Shown here: positions 12,335 through 21,095 of the stretch, in pieces
How the letters are laid out: each line of letters begins with the position of its first letter
Position numbering within the stretch: position 1 is the first letter of the stretch
IMG/VR virus record: IMGVR_UViG_3300030430_000702
Span: 1-31,997 of that record
DNA from: a virus
Length of the DNA stretch: 31,997 nt
Reading direction: 5' to 3' (one strand)
Notes under the pieces: model-generated
The model's database searches: none
What the model was told of the DNA's origin: nothing
What the model saw: the letters and a program-made list of their open reading frames with translations, nothing else
Made by a program: the position numbers and the translations under genes

Positions 12335-13096
12335 CTAACAGACTAAATAGCCTGAAAAATTACAATGATTTGTATTTATATCTGCTTGTGCAGTGCCACT
12401 GTTATGAGGTTTAATTTTAATTATACAAGTATCATTTGCGTCCATATCAGTAAAAATTGCAAAAGAACTATGATATACACCCAAATCACCATTTAATTGT
12501 CTTGGGTCAAATATATCTCTAAATTCAAAATTTGATGTTATGATTTTAGTTTCATAAAAAAAAGTAGCTGAATCTAAACTTCCCATTCTTGTATTTACAT
12601 TAAATTGATACCTTCCTGTTACTGGTGCAGTAAAAATAGACGTAGAATTATCAAAATCACCATTTTGGTCAAATACTTCTGTTCCAAAAACTACAGTTGT
12701 ATCTGTATTAATAGCTAAATTAGCTTGTGTAGATGAAACCCTTGCTAAAAAAGCTGGTTGAAGTGGTTTGGTTACAGCACCATTATCACCATCAACAACC
12801 ATAACAGCAGAAGGTGTACCATTCATTGCCCTACTTAAAGATAAATAACGACTATCACTATTTGCTCTTTGAAATCCCCACCTTGCATCTGCTCCAAATC
12901 TCATAATATTTGTATTTGCACCAGTTGTAATATGCAAAGGTGCTTGTGGACTTGCTTCTAATATACCCACACGATTATTTGCACTGTCAACTTTTAAAGT
13001 AGATGTGTCTACCGTTACGTCATCTTTTATCGTAGCTGTATCAACACTAATAGACGTAGGAAATACTGTTGTTATTTGATTGCCTATATATCCCAT
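12335..13096 (-). CDS. Tail protein with C1q-like C-terminal domain
   Basis: 253 residues. The N-terminus (MGYIGNQITTVFPTSISVDT) is a common fibre attachment segment, followed by a short shaft with ANNRVGILEASPQAPLHI. From about residue 118 the sequence follows the C1q/TNF-like pattern: PAFLARVSSTQANLAI, TTVVFGTEVFDQNGDF, then STSIFTAPVTGRYQFNV and a terminal beta-strand NFSGYLVC. C1q heads form trimers that bind ligands, so this is likely a receptor-binding tip. It shares its first residues with the type seen at 10588, suggesting that both dock to the same tail site. Confidence 0.75.
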   Translation of the reverse strand: MGYIGNQITTVFPTSISVDTATIKDDVTVDTSTLKVDSANNRVGILEASPQAPLHITTGANTNIMRFGADARWGFQRANSDSRYLSLSRAMNGTPSAVMVVDGDNGAVTKPLQPAFLARVSSTQANLAINTDTTVVFGTEVFDQNGDFDNSTSIFTAPVTGRYQFNVNTRMGSLDSATFFYETKIITSNFEFRDIFDPRQLNGDLGVYHSSFAIFTDMDANDTCIIKIKPHNSGTAQADINTNHCNFSGYLVC

Positions 13097-13104
13097 ATCA
13101 ACTC

Positions 13105-13431
13105 CTACTCACTGATCGTATCAACTACTGATACCCAAACATCTACCGAACTTGCTACAGTGCTTTGTACTTTTAAAATATCACCTGATTGCATAACTAT
13201 TTTTGCACCACCATCTAATAAAGATAATGCCGAGCCTTTTGGAATCGGTGCCGATTTCACAAGGTAAAAGTCATTTGCTCCATCATTTATAAATACATCT
13301 ACATCTATTTGTGAGGTATGTGTATTTGCTATATTTACACCAACCAAAGCATCATCAGAGTTTGCAGTTCTAACTGTAATAGCAGACGTTCCTACATTTC
13401 TCTGTTTATCTCTTTCAAAATCTTGTGCCAT
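13105..13431 (-). CDS. Small beta-rich tail-associated protein
   Basis: 108 residues. The pattern NVGTSAITVRTANSDDALVG, VNIANTHTSQIDVDVFIN, DFYLVKSAPIPKGSALSLL and VWVSVVDTISE is all beta strands, a compact jelly-roll-like domain of the sort found in small tail-tip or head-decoration subunits. It lies between the T7-type fibre and the C1q-like protein, so a tail adaptor or decoration role is inferred. No named family recognised. Confidence 0.65.
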   Translation of the reverse strand: MAQDFERDKQRNVGTSAITVRTANSDDALVGVNIANTHTSQIDVDVFINDGANDFYLVKSAPIPKGSALSLLDGGAKIVMQSGDILKVQSTVASSVDVWVSVVDTISE

Positions 13432-13443
13432 TTATTTTCTCCT

Positions 13444-14844
13444 TTACAATGCTATTGCCATAGCAGTAGCAAATCCCTTTGTAGCTAAAGCTGTTGCATC
13501 TATCGCAGCATCTTGCCAGGCAGAGCCGCTATAAACTCTAAGTTTGTTTGACGTTGTATTAAAATATAGATCACCAGCATTTAGAGCATCACCATCATTA
13601 TCAACACTTGGATCACTAGACTTAGCGCCTAAATATGTATCATCAAAATTATCTGCACTTGTTGCAGCAGCTGCCGCACTTGCTGCCGCAGCAGTTGCGC
13701 TACTAGCTGCATTTGTAGCTTGTGTTGTAGCGGTTGCGGCTTGTGTCGTGGCAGTTGTTGCACTAGCAGCTGCATTAGTTGCGCTGGTTGATGCTTCACT
13801 TGCTTTTGTTGTAGCAGTACTTGCTGACGTTGAAGCGTTTGTTTCAGACGATGCAGCTGCTGTTTCAGAAGAAGCCGCAGCCGTTGCAGAACTCGCTGCT
13901 GCCGTTGCACTTGTACTTGCTGCTGTCGCTTGTGTGCTTGCAGTGGTTGCAGAAGTTGCTGCATTTGTCGCAGATGTACTTGCTTCACTAGCCTTTGTCG
14001 TTGCTGTGGTTGCACTTGTCGCTGCATTTGTTTCGCTTGTTCCAGCATTTGTAGCTGAGGTAGCAGCTTCACTTGCTTTTGTTGTAGCTGTTGTCGCACT
14101 AGCAGCTGCATTTGTAGCACTTGTTGTCGCACTAGCTGCATCAACAATAAGTGAATATTTTGCACTGTTAGCGTTAGTCGTTAATGGCTGTGATCCGCTA
14201 GATGTATGAGCTGCGGTTACAATAAAAATATTATTTGTACTTGTATCTTTTACAATATCTCTTACTGCATATGCAGTACTTGCCGCCCAATCACCTTTAA
14301 AAGTTCCAAGCTCTTGTGTAACTGCTAATTCACCGCTTGTATCAAAAGCTAATATTTTGCTTGCTCTATCAGTAGCTGAATTTGTAAATTCAGTACTTGT
14401 CATTGTGTTAGTTCTTGATAGTTTAATAGATCTATCAAGCTCTTCTTGCAGCTGTTGAGTTATAAACGTAACTCTATCTAATGCATTTTCATGACTTTCA
14501 GCTGGAAACGGATCATTCTCAACATAATCTGTTCCCTGGGTAAGAGTTAGATTTCTTCTTATTACAACAGTTTCACCACTAGCTGGTCTATTGTCTGAAG
14601 ATGAATGATGAGCATCAGAACTGTTACCAGTATTAAATTTGAATAAAACATTTCCACCTGATGAATTACCAGCGTTTGTAACAATGTAGTGTGTATTAAG
14701 TGTTTTTACAGTTTCTGTACCAGTAGATGATCTTATAATTACAGTAAGATCAGCATCAGCAAATATCTTAAATCCATAGGCAAAACTATGGGTAGATCCA
14801 TTACCTGAATAACTGTTCTTGGTAGTTGTACTAGATACTGTCAT
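13444..14844 (-). CDS. Tail-fibre protein with T7-type N-terminus and heptad stalk
   Basis: 466 residues. Residues 1-150 (NSYSGNGSTHSFAYGFKIFA, FPAESHENALDRVTFITQQL, QEELDRSIKL) match the T7 gp17-type N-terminal domain that anchors fibres to the podovirus tail. Residues about 232-402 are an Ala/Ser/Thr-only stalk of seven-residue repeats like those in lambda Stf. The C-terminal 60 residues hold GDLYFNTTSNKLRVYSGSAW, a short domain found at many fibre ends. With no large receptor domain, it probably acts as the hub or proximal stalk for the proteins encoded downstream. Confidence 0.85.
   Translation of the reverse strand: MTVSSTTTKNSYSGNGSTHSFAYGFKIFADADLTVIIRSSTGTETVKTLNTHYIVTNAGNSSGGNVLFKFNTGNSSDAHHSSSDNRPASGETVVIRRNLTLTQGTDYVENDPFPAESHENALDRVTFITQQLQEELDRSIKLSRTNTMTSTEFTNSATDRASKILAFDTSGELAVTQELGTFKGDWAASTAYAVRDIVKDTSTNNIFIVTAAHTSSGSQPLTTNANSAKYSLIVDAASATTSATNAAASATTATTKASEAATSATNAGTSETNAATSATTATTKASEASTSATNAATSATTASTQATAASTSATAAASSATAAASSETAAASSETNASTSASTATTKASEASTSATNAAASATTATTQAATATTQATNAASSATAAAASAAAAATSADNFDDTYLGAKSSDPSVDNDGDALNAGDLYFNTTSNKLRVYSGSAWQDAAIDATALATKGFATAMAIAL
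13640..14150 (-). repeat. Heptad-repeat stalk, Ala/Ser/Thr-rich
   Basis: About 170 codons in which the units SATNAAA, SATTATT and KASEAST recur with a seven-residue period. TTKASEA appears three times. At the DNA level 21-bp and longer near-identical blocks recur, for example around 13794-13813 and 14069-14087. Confidence 0.8.
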
Positions 14845-14854
14845 TTTTTTACCT

Positions 14855-17800
14855 TTAATCTAATAAGTTATTTTCAAAAAACACACGCTGTAATTCTTCG
14901 TTACCAGGCATTGCAAGCATTATTGGCAATGCAGCTTCATAAAAATTATCTTCAGCAGTTTTGATCATTTGTTTTTTTGCATCATCCTTCGCTCTTACAT
15001 AAACTGGATGCACCATAAGAACTTTTAAATAATCTCTAAATTTATACATACCGCTGCCCCTTGAGCCTTGCACATTCAAACGCAGCATAACTTTGTTTTT
15101 AGCTATTTCTGTAAGTTGCCCTCTTCTAATATTATCCAGGGCAACACCATTAACTCTTGCTTTTTCATCTCTTAAAGGCGCACCTAATCTAACAAGTTCA
15201 GCAAAATAAGGTTCTATTTTCTCTTCGCCGTATTTCATTCTAAATGGCGTAATACTATTCCATAAAGCAAGCATTGGATTTACAGCAAAAGGAACACCAC
15301 GCTCTTTTTTAAATCCAAGCATATCGTATCTATATGCATAGTTTTCTTCTACACCTTTTGCGTAAGGTATAGTCATAACTTGCTGGTTCCATCCGTATGC
15401 AACCGTGTCATAAAAAAACGTAGCCGCTGAATCACCATCTATATTTTTTTTAGTACCAACTAATGAGTATGGTTTTTCTTTAAATGGATTATCTGTTTTT
15501 TGACTATCTTCATAAAGTTTATCAACGTCAGCAATTGTATAATATAATTGTGGTATTGCTGGTTGTTTACTAGGTATTATAGTGCCTTGTCCTTCAACAC
15601 CCTCTTCACTATCTGTTAATTTTTTTATGTTTCTGACAGCGCTGCTAAAAGGTAATGGAGCTATGCCAACCATACTTCCTAACGGACTATCAATAATTAA
15701 TGATGGATCTGCATAATCAAAAGATCTTATGATAGACCCTAAACCCTGAAGGAACGGTAAGTCTCTGAAATAATCCACAGTTGCCACAGTAGCAGCTGAA
15801 ACTAAATTTAGCCTATCTTCAGGATCATAAAACATTGTTTGATATTGAGCTGTACTTGCTGCAATACCTAAAAATGCACTCACTGGTTCTAAACCCTGGT
15901 AACTTACATAAACTAATTTACCATTCGGTAAACCAGTTTTTTCATTGTACATCGGCAACGGATCACCATCATCATCCGTTGGAAAACCTTCAGCTCTATA
16001 TACTAAACTGTATGGCTGCCATCCTGGGGGCAACATTTTCTGCGCTGTTGCATCTCTTGGATATGATCCAGTTATCTGACCATTTACAGCGTACTCATGA
16101 AATATAGACATTGTCATTGCACCCAATGACATTTTACCCATAGCTCTTTGTTGCGCCCTTGCACCATTTTGCCCAAGTAAATTTTTTCTAATAGTACTGC
16201 TAGGATTTAACATAGAAGCAGCAATAACTAGTGGATGCCCTTCTCCTATCCTCAACATACTATTTGTTGGCGCCTTGGCAAAAGGCATCAACATTTTACC
16301 AAAAAAGTTTTTTCTAATACCTTTGGTAAATGATCCTAGTAATCCATCACCAAGATCATCTGTCATTGTTACATATCTAGCTGCATTATCTAGTTCGTCT
16401 GATTTATACTTTGGGTCTAACAAAGTCATCATAGCATCATCAACAGCGTCATCTATTGATTTACCTTTTGCTTTTGATGCTCTAGCAGTTCTTACAGCTT
16501 GTTCATATAACTCACCACGGCTTGAAATAACTCTCCAAAAATCATCAGCTGCTTGGAGAGCTGTACCTGGGTATCTAATTAACTTACCAATTTTATCAAT
16601 AGCTTGACCAGCTGCACCTGATATATTTAATGTTTCAGAATCAATCGCCCTATAATTAGAGTTTTCAATTTTATTTAAAACATCAGCTGGAACGCCAGTT
16701 TCAAATGTTTTGCCCATAACAACATAGGCATCTCTTAATGATTTAGAATATCCATATACCCTGGCAAACAAATCTTCAAAATACACACCTTCAGGATTTA
16801 CTTGCTTACCAACTAATCGTTGACCAGTTCTAACGCCAGTTCCTATACTAGCTGCCAACATATCTGCCATTAGATTGTACGTCATGAATAATGGCGTAGC
16901 TAACATATTTTTAAGATGAGTTGGCGCCCAACTTAGTAAACCATTTATATATACTTCTTGCCAAATATCACCAATCTTTTGATACCATGCACCAGCTACA
17001 TATTTATTAGCATTTGCCTGACCACCAGTTTTAAGTGCGTCTAAATAACCTTTAGCCATATCTTGTGCTAATTTAGTGCCACCAGTTTCATCTAGTATAA
17101 CTTGCGCTTGAACATCAGGAATATTAGTACCAGTTTTAATTCTAAATGATTGTAATGCCCTGGCTATTTCAGTTTGTGCGCCTTTTGCTTTCATTTGTAT
17201 TCCAGCATGAATAGACATTTGGCGCCTGAATGCTACCAGGTCATTTGGACTTGCATCACCACTTTCAACCTTTTTAGCTAACTCTTCTAACCTTGCTGCT
17301 GATTTTTGTAACAAAACTCTTACAGCTGTCATTTCTTCAGCATTTAAGAGTTGTCCTGATTTTTTATTTAGTAGTTTTTTTGTTAGACCAATTTCATCAG
17401 CAAGTAATTCTGAAGCATTTGCAAGTGTTTTTTCGTTTGTTTGTATACCTCTTTTTTCTAATTCTTGTGGGTTTTTGTATATTTCACTAATTGAATTGAT
17501 AGCTCTATTAACATCACTACCACTTTCAAAATTATTAAAATTGAAATCTAAACCAGTGTCACTTGTAATTAGATCTTTTTTTCTAATTTCTAAAAAGTCT
17601 AAGGCGTCACCCTCATTCGCAAGACCAGTTTGAAAATTTCTCATACCTTTTTTGGCAACTGTATTTACTTCTTCATCAGCTGCTTTTCTGGCAAGATCAA
17701 TTAGATCATCTTCAGGTTCTATTGCTACTTTTGCCTGAAAGCCACCCTTGGCAAATCTTTCTTGACCTTCAGGTGTAAGTACTTTTTCAGATAAATCTTT

Positions 17801-18058
17801 CTGTACACCTTTGTAAGTTTCATCGTCTTTTAACAGACCTTCTACGGATGGTTCAGGAACTTTTTTTGTTGCGCCTGATCCTGACACACCAGTATCCATG
17901 CCGCCTTTTTGTCTGTTGAGTATTTCACCAAACAAACCAAATATTTCTTTTCCTAGTCCAGCAGTTTGAATGTTCTTGCTGACGTCAGGTCTTTTGTCGG
18001 CAAAATTAGTCATGCCAGTTGCGGACGCTTCTAGCGTTTGTTCTTCAGGTGTTGCCAT
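14855..18058 (-). CDS. Large internal virion / DNA-ejection protein
   Basis: 1067 residues, the largest gene. The N-terminal ~300 residues are charged helices; near residue 365-430 there is an amphipathic segment (NGLLSWAPTHLKNMLATPLF, MTYNLMADMLAASIG) that could insert in membranes. Later parts contain RYPGTALQAADDFWRVISSR, FGKMLMPFAKAPTNSMLRIG and VSYQGLEPVSAFLG, blocks seen in giant late proteins of marine podoviruses. Size and position after the other internal proteins match T7 gp16, but I see no transglycosylase motif. Intrinsic terminator 18068-18096 lies directly upstream, with GAGG before the ATG. Confidence 0.7.
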   Translation of the reverse strand: MATPEEQTLEASATGMTNFADKRPDVSKNIQTAGLGKEIFGLFGEILNRQKGGMDTGVSGSGATKKVPEPSVEGLLKDDETYKGVQKDLSEKVLTPEGQERFAKGGFQAKVAIEPEDDLIDLARKAADEEVNTVAKKGMRNFQTGLANEGDALDFLEIRKKDLITSDTGLDFNFNNFESGSDVNRAINSISEIYKNPQELEKRGIQTNEKTLANASELLADEIGLTKKLLNKKSGQLLNAEEMTAVRVLLQKSAARLEELAKKVESGDASPNDLVAFRRQMSIHAGIQMKAKGAQTEIARALQSFRIKTGTNIPDVQAQVILDETGGTKLAQDMAKGYLDALKTGGQANANKYVAGAWYQKIGDIWQEVYINGLLSWAPTHLKNMLATPLFMTYNLMADMLAASIGTGVRTGQRLVGKQVNPEGVYFEDLFARVYGYSKSLRDAYVVMGKTFETGVPADVLNKIENSNYRAIDSETLNISGAAGQAIDKIGKLIRYPGTALQAADDFWRVISSRGELYEQAVRTARASKAKGKSIDDAVDDAMMTLLDPKYKSDELDNAARYVTMTDDLGDGLLGSFTKGIRKNFFGKMLMPFAKAPTNSMLRIGEGHPLVIAASMLNPSSTIRKNLLGQNGARAQQRAMGKMSLGAMTMSIFHEYAVNGQITGSYPRDATAQKMLPPGWQPYSLVYRAEGFPTDDDGDPLPMYNEKTGLPNGKLVYVSYQGLEPVSAFLGIAASTAQYQTMFYDPEDRLNLVSAATVATVDYFRDLPFLQGLGSIIRSFDYADPSLIIDSPLGSMVGIAPLPFSSAVRNIKKLTDSEEGVEGQGTIIPSKQPAIPQLYYTIADVDKLYEDSQKTDNPFKEKPYSLVGTKKNIDGDSAATFFYDTVAYGWNQQVMTIPYAKGVEENYAYRYDMLGFKKERGVPFAVNPMLALWNSITPFRMKYGEEKIEPYFAELVRLGAPLRDEKARVNGVALDNIRRGQLTEIAKNKVMLRLNVQGSRGSGMYKFRDYLKVLMVHPVYVRAKDDAKKQMIKTAEDNFYEAALPIMLAMPGNEELQRVFFENNLLD

Positions 18059-18067
18059 GAGATCCTC

Positions 18068-18096
18068 AAAAAAAAAGGAGCGCCTAAAGCACTCCC
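18068..18096 (-). terminator. Intrinsic terminator inside the late operon
   Basis: On the minus strand GGGAGTGC-TTTAG-GCGCTCC is followed at once by nine T (18076-18068). The stem is 7 bp with one G-T pair. It lies in the 63-base gap before the 1067-residue gene, so it would lower expression of that gene and everything beyond unless read through or antiterminated. Confidence 0.8.
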
Positions 18097-18121
18097 ACTA
18101 TATATAGTCTTCTACCATATT

Positions 18122-18304
18122 TTAGGACATTTGTGAATTTTTTTCACTTGTCGGTTTGTTTGCAGATCCACTAACATACAACTCGGCAAATCCTTTGCCT
18201 GATTTTTTTGCTTCAATTTGTCTTCTAAGGTTTTTTACAATAAAAGAATTTTCATCTTTACCTTTTTGTAATTGCCTATCTAGTTGCTGTTCCAAAGTAC
18301 TCAT
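18122..18304 (-). CDS. Small hydrophilic late protein, 60 residues
   Basis: Start set at ATG 18304 with GGAG nine bases upstream, instead of 18319. The product begins MSTLEQQLDRQLQKGKDENS and continues FIVKNLRRQIEAKKSGKGF, then a Ser/Asn-rich tail. It is helical and charged, with no recognised family. It overlaps the end of the 939-residue gene by 29 bases and is the last gene before the terminator at 18068. Confidence 0.6.
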   Translation of the reverse strand: MSTLEQQLDRQLQKGKDENSFIVKNLRRQIEAKKSGKGFAELYVSGSANKPTSEKNSQMS

Positions 18305-21095
18305 CGTATGATACTCCACCGTTGATCCATGTTGCAGATGGGTTCTTATAAACCACGGTCTTATATTGTACTACATCTGCAAAACTTATTCCATCTATTT
18401 TTCCTATTTCTTCTATAACATCTGCAAATAAGTCTTCTTTTTCTTCAAATATTTCTTTTGCCCTAGATGGATCAAATGCTTCATCAAACTCAGGTATGTA
18501 CTGAAATCTAATACCAGTTAATCCAGCTGTTGGTTCATTACTTAAAGACATAATGTCAGGTCTATCTTTATACCTTGCGTCAGTAATAAATGTAAAACCA
18601 TCAATTCCTCTAGCTCTAAGTGTGTTGGTAATTATCTGCGCAAAGTCTACATTTTGTCTGTTTTGAAAGTATATTTCTGCGCCAGGTCTAGCTCCTTCAG
18701 TTCCGTCAGCAACAACCTTTGATACAAAAACTGCATCCTGGTTAAATTTTTTGCCCATCTCAACAACTTTATCTGTCATAGCCTTGGGATTAAAATTTGT
18801 TCTTGTAACAACCTCAAAATTCAAAGATCTTTCCAATTCACCCATAAATTCGCCATATGTGTTATTAGCCTGGAAAGCCATAACAGTATTATCATTTTTA
18901 AGAGGTGCTGTAAGTTCTGCTGACAACTCAGCTTGTTGTATGTTTGTTGGAACATTGTCAGGTCTTTCTCTTGAAATACCTATTGTTGTTCTTTCAGGTG
19001 ATCCTTCAAGAGTTTTTAATTCATCTGCTGCTTTTATTTTATCAGCTTCACTTGAAGCAGAACTATTAATAATTGATCTAAGCTCTTTTACTCTTTCAGG
19101 ATTAGCTGACCCACCATACACACTTTCAAAGTCTAATGATCCACCCTCACCAGCTTTTGTTGTCCATCCGTTCTTAGTCCACTTTTCTTTTTCTAAAAAC
19201 CATACAACTGCTTGAAGATCATCTGCGCCCATGTCACCAATATTTGGATTAAATGCTTTTATACCGCCCTCCGTATTCAATCTATTTGCAGCATCAGAAA
19301 ATACCTCTTGACCAAAACCAAACTCAGATCCTATTTGTGGATTTTCAAAAGTACTTTTAGTTAGATGTTTACCAGCTACAGCTTTTTCTGCTGGTGGTGG
19401 TATTCTTGGTAATCCAGCAGCATCTCTAAGATATCTAGCCGCCCATACATCTATTGTAGCTTCATTACCAAAACCAATAAGATTACCAGTAAAGTTAATT
19501 GTTTTAGGAGCTTTGCCAGGTTTTATTTGCCTGAACATATCAAGTAAAGCTGTAGTGGCTGCTGGACTATTATTTCCAAATAATTTACCAGCTGCATTTC
19601 TTATAAGATCAAAATCAACATTTTCATCTTTTGCCATTGCAGTAAGTCTTGTTGAACTTAAATTACCATCTTCATCGGCAATCTTTTTATACATTTCAAT
19701 TTGTTTGTCAAAATCACCACGGACAAAAGATCTTAGTACACCAACAGCATTTTCATAGTTTTGTTGTACGTTAGTCATTGCTGACGTTGCACCAATAATA
19801 TCAGCAAATACATCAGATAAACCACCAAACTCTCTTCTTAGTCTAGATCTCATTGATCTATACCAATTAGCCTGGTTAATAATATCTATTGCAGCTTGAT
19901 CACCACCCTTTGCTCTTTCAAGCACAGCGTTTACATCAGCAACCATTTTGTTTACAAGATTAGATTTATGAGTTGTAACAGCTGCTGCTTTTTTATCACC
20001 CTTTAATTTGTCAAAATTTCTAACATTGGGAATATGAAAAGCATATGCTGGTTGCTGCCATCTTATATCTATTGTACCTTTTTTATCAACTTTAAATGAT
20101 GGGTTTTTACTATCAGCTGCAATATTTATTGGAAGCCATCCTTCACTTTCAGGGTATTCATTTTTTACTCTTAGAGCTTCGTCTCTAATAGTATTATACT
20201 CTTTTGTTGTTTTAGTATCTGCTTTTAACTTTGTTGTTTCTGCTCTTGATAGACGTTTGATTAAATCACCTATAACACCAGCTTCAGCTTCACTTGTTGC
20301 AGCCGAACCAGCTGCTACAGTGCCACCTTGTAAAACTCTTTTCCAAGGTATTTTTCTACCAATCCTAAATGCAGCTTCTAATAAACCACCTATGCCCATT
20401 CCCTCTAAAGATGACTTTGCAAGTTTAACAGCTTCAGGATCATCTTCGTATTTTGTAAACAAACCAACTAGCATTTCTCGCAATGCTTCCTGATCTTGTT
20501 GCTCAACGCCCTCAGGGTTTGACAATAACTGACCTACGAGCGTTTGATCGTTTGCATTAAAAGCAGTAGCATCAGCTATACCGCCCCACATTAATGACCT
20601 GGTAAAAGGATTTGCATTTGTAATTAATTTTACAAAAGAAGCAGCTGGTATTGCTGTTGTACCAAATTGAGATATAGCTTCTGTCAATGCGCCAGTAATT
20701 TGATTGTCATACGGTTTGGAAAGATACTCATTAAATTTTACATTTAAAGATTTTGGAATAAGTTGTTCTCCAAAATCTGTTATAGCCTTTATACCGCTTT
20801 GTAAAAAATCACTTCCCATAACTGGATTTTGTATATCAAAGCCAATTTTATTTAGACCAGCTGTTACAATATCAACTGGCGCACCAACAATTGTTGCCAG
20901 GTTCATTGGCGCTTCTGTCATACCTTTGACAGCACCTTTTACAGTAGCACGCCCTATTGTTCCTGGTATTGATTCAGTTTCATTTACAACTGGCTCTACT
21001 TTTTCTTTAGGCTTATTAACAACACCAATATTAAAAAAAGCAGCTGTGTCTGCTGCTTCATAATTATTTTCTATTTGGTCTAAATAACTTGTCAT
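18276..21095 (-). CDS. Large internal virion protein, 939 residues
   Basis: The N-terminal ~290 residues are Gly/Ala-rich with weakly hydrophobic stretches (IGRATVKGAVKGMTEAPMNL, MGIGGLLEAAFRIG), suited to a pore or ejection role. From about residue 400 the sequence becomes well-folded and enzyme-like: WYRSMRSRLRREFGGLSDVF, then IIGATSAMTNVQQNY, FTGNLIGFGNEATIDVWAAR and DDLQAVVWFLEKEKW, a domain set I recall from other phage giant proteins with no firm function (perhaps DUF7178-like). The last ~150 residues are beta-rich. It is flanked by other internal-protein genes with 4-base and 29-base overlaps. Confidence 0.65.
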   Translation of the reverse strand: MTSYLDQIENNYEAADTAAFFNIGVVNKPKEKVEPVVNETESIPGTIGRATVKGAVKGMTEAPMNLATIVGAPVDIVTAGLNKIGFDIQNPVMGSDFLQSGIKAITDFGEQLIPKSLNVKFNEYLSKPYDNQITGALTEAISQFGTTAIPAASFVKLITNANPFTRSLMWGGIADATAFNANDQTLVGQLLSNPEGVEQQDQEALREMLVGLFTKYEDDPEAVKLAKSSLEGMGIGGLLEAAFRIGRKIPWKRVLQGGTVAAGSAATSEAEAGVIGDLIKRLSRAETTKLKADTKTTKEYNTIRDEALRVKNEYPESEGWLPINIAADSKNPSFKVDKKGTIDIRWQQPAYAFHIPNVRNFDKLKGDKKAAAVTTHKSNLVNKMVADVNAVLERAKGGDQAAIDIINQANWYRSMRSRLRREFGGLSDVFADIIGATSAMTNVQQNYENAVGVLRSFVRGDFDKQIEMYKKIADEDGNLSSTRLTAMAKDENVDFDLIRNAAGKLFGNNSPAATTALLDMFRQIKPGKAPKTINFTGNLIGFGNEATIDVWAARYLRDAAGLPRIPPPAEKAVAGKHLTKSTFENPQIGSEFGFGQEVFSDAANRLNTEGGIKAFNPNIGDMGADDLQAVVWFLEKEKWTKNGWTTKAGEGGSLDFESVYGGSANPERVKELRSIINSSASSEADKIKAADELKTLEGSPERTTIGISRERPDNVPTNIQQAELSAELTAPLKNDNTVMAFQANNTYGEFMGELERSLNFEVVTRTNFNPKAMTDKVVEMGKKFNQDAVFVSKVVADGTEGARPGAEIYFQNRQNVDFAQIITNTLRARGIDGFTFITDARYKDRPDIMSLSNEPTAGLTGIRFQYIPEFDEAFDPSRAKEIFEEKEDLFADVIEEIGKIDGISFADVVQYKTVVYKNPSATWINGGVSYDEYFGTATR

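Noticed and set aside
13629-14165. Gln-rich frame on the minus strand across the stalk repeats
   Set aside because: It is the out-of-frame reading of the heptad repeats of the fibre gene; no ribosome-binding site and low complexity.
13544-14209. 221-residue Ala/Val-rich frame on the plus strand
   Set aside because: Antisense reading of the same repeats; runs against a continuous late operon.
9543-14844. Diversity-generating retroelement, as in BPP-1
   Set aside because: The head genes are BPP-1-like, so I looked for a reverse transcriptase and template/variable repeats. No RT-like frame and no matching repeat pair were seen in the window.
14855-18058. Lytic transglycosylase domain as in T7 gp16
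   Set aside because: No ES...GxxQ type catalytic motif was found in the protein.
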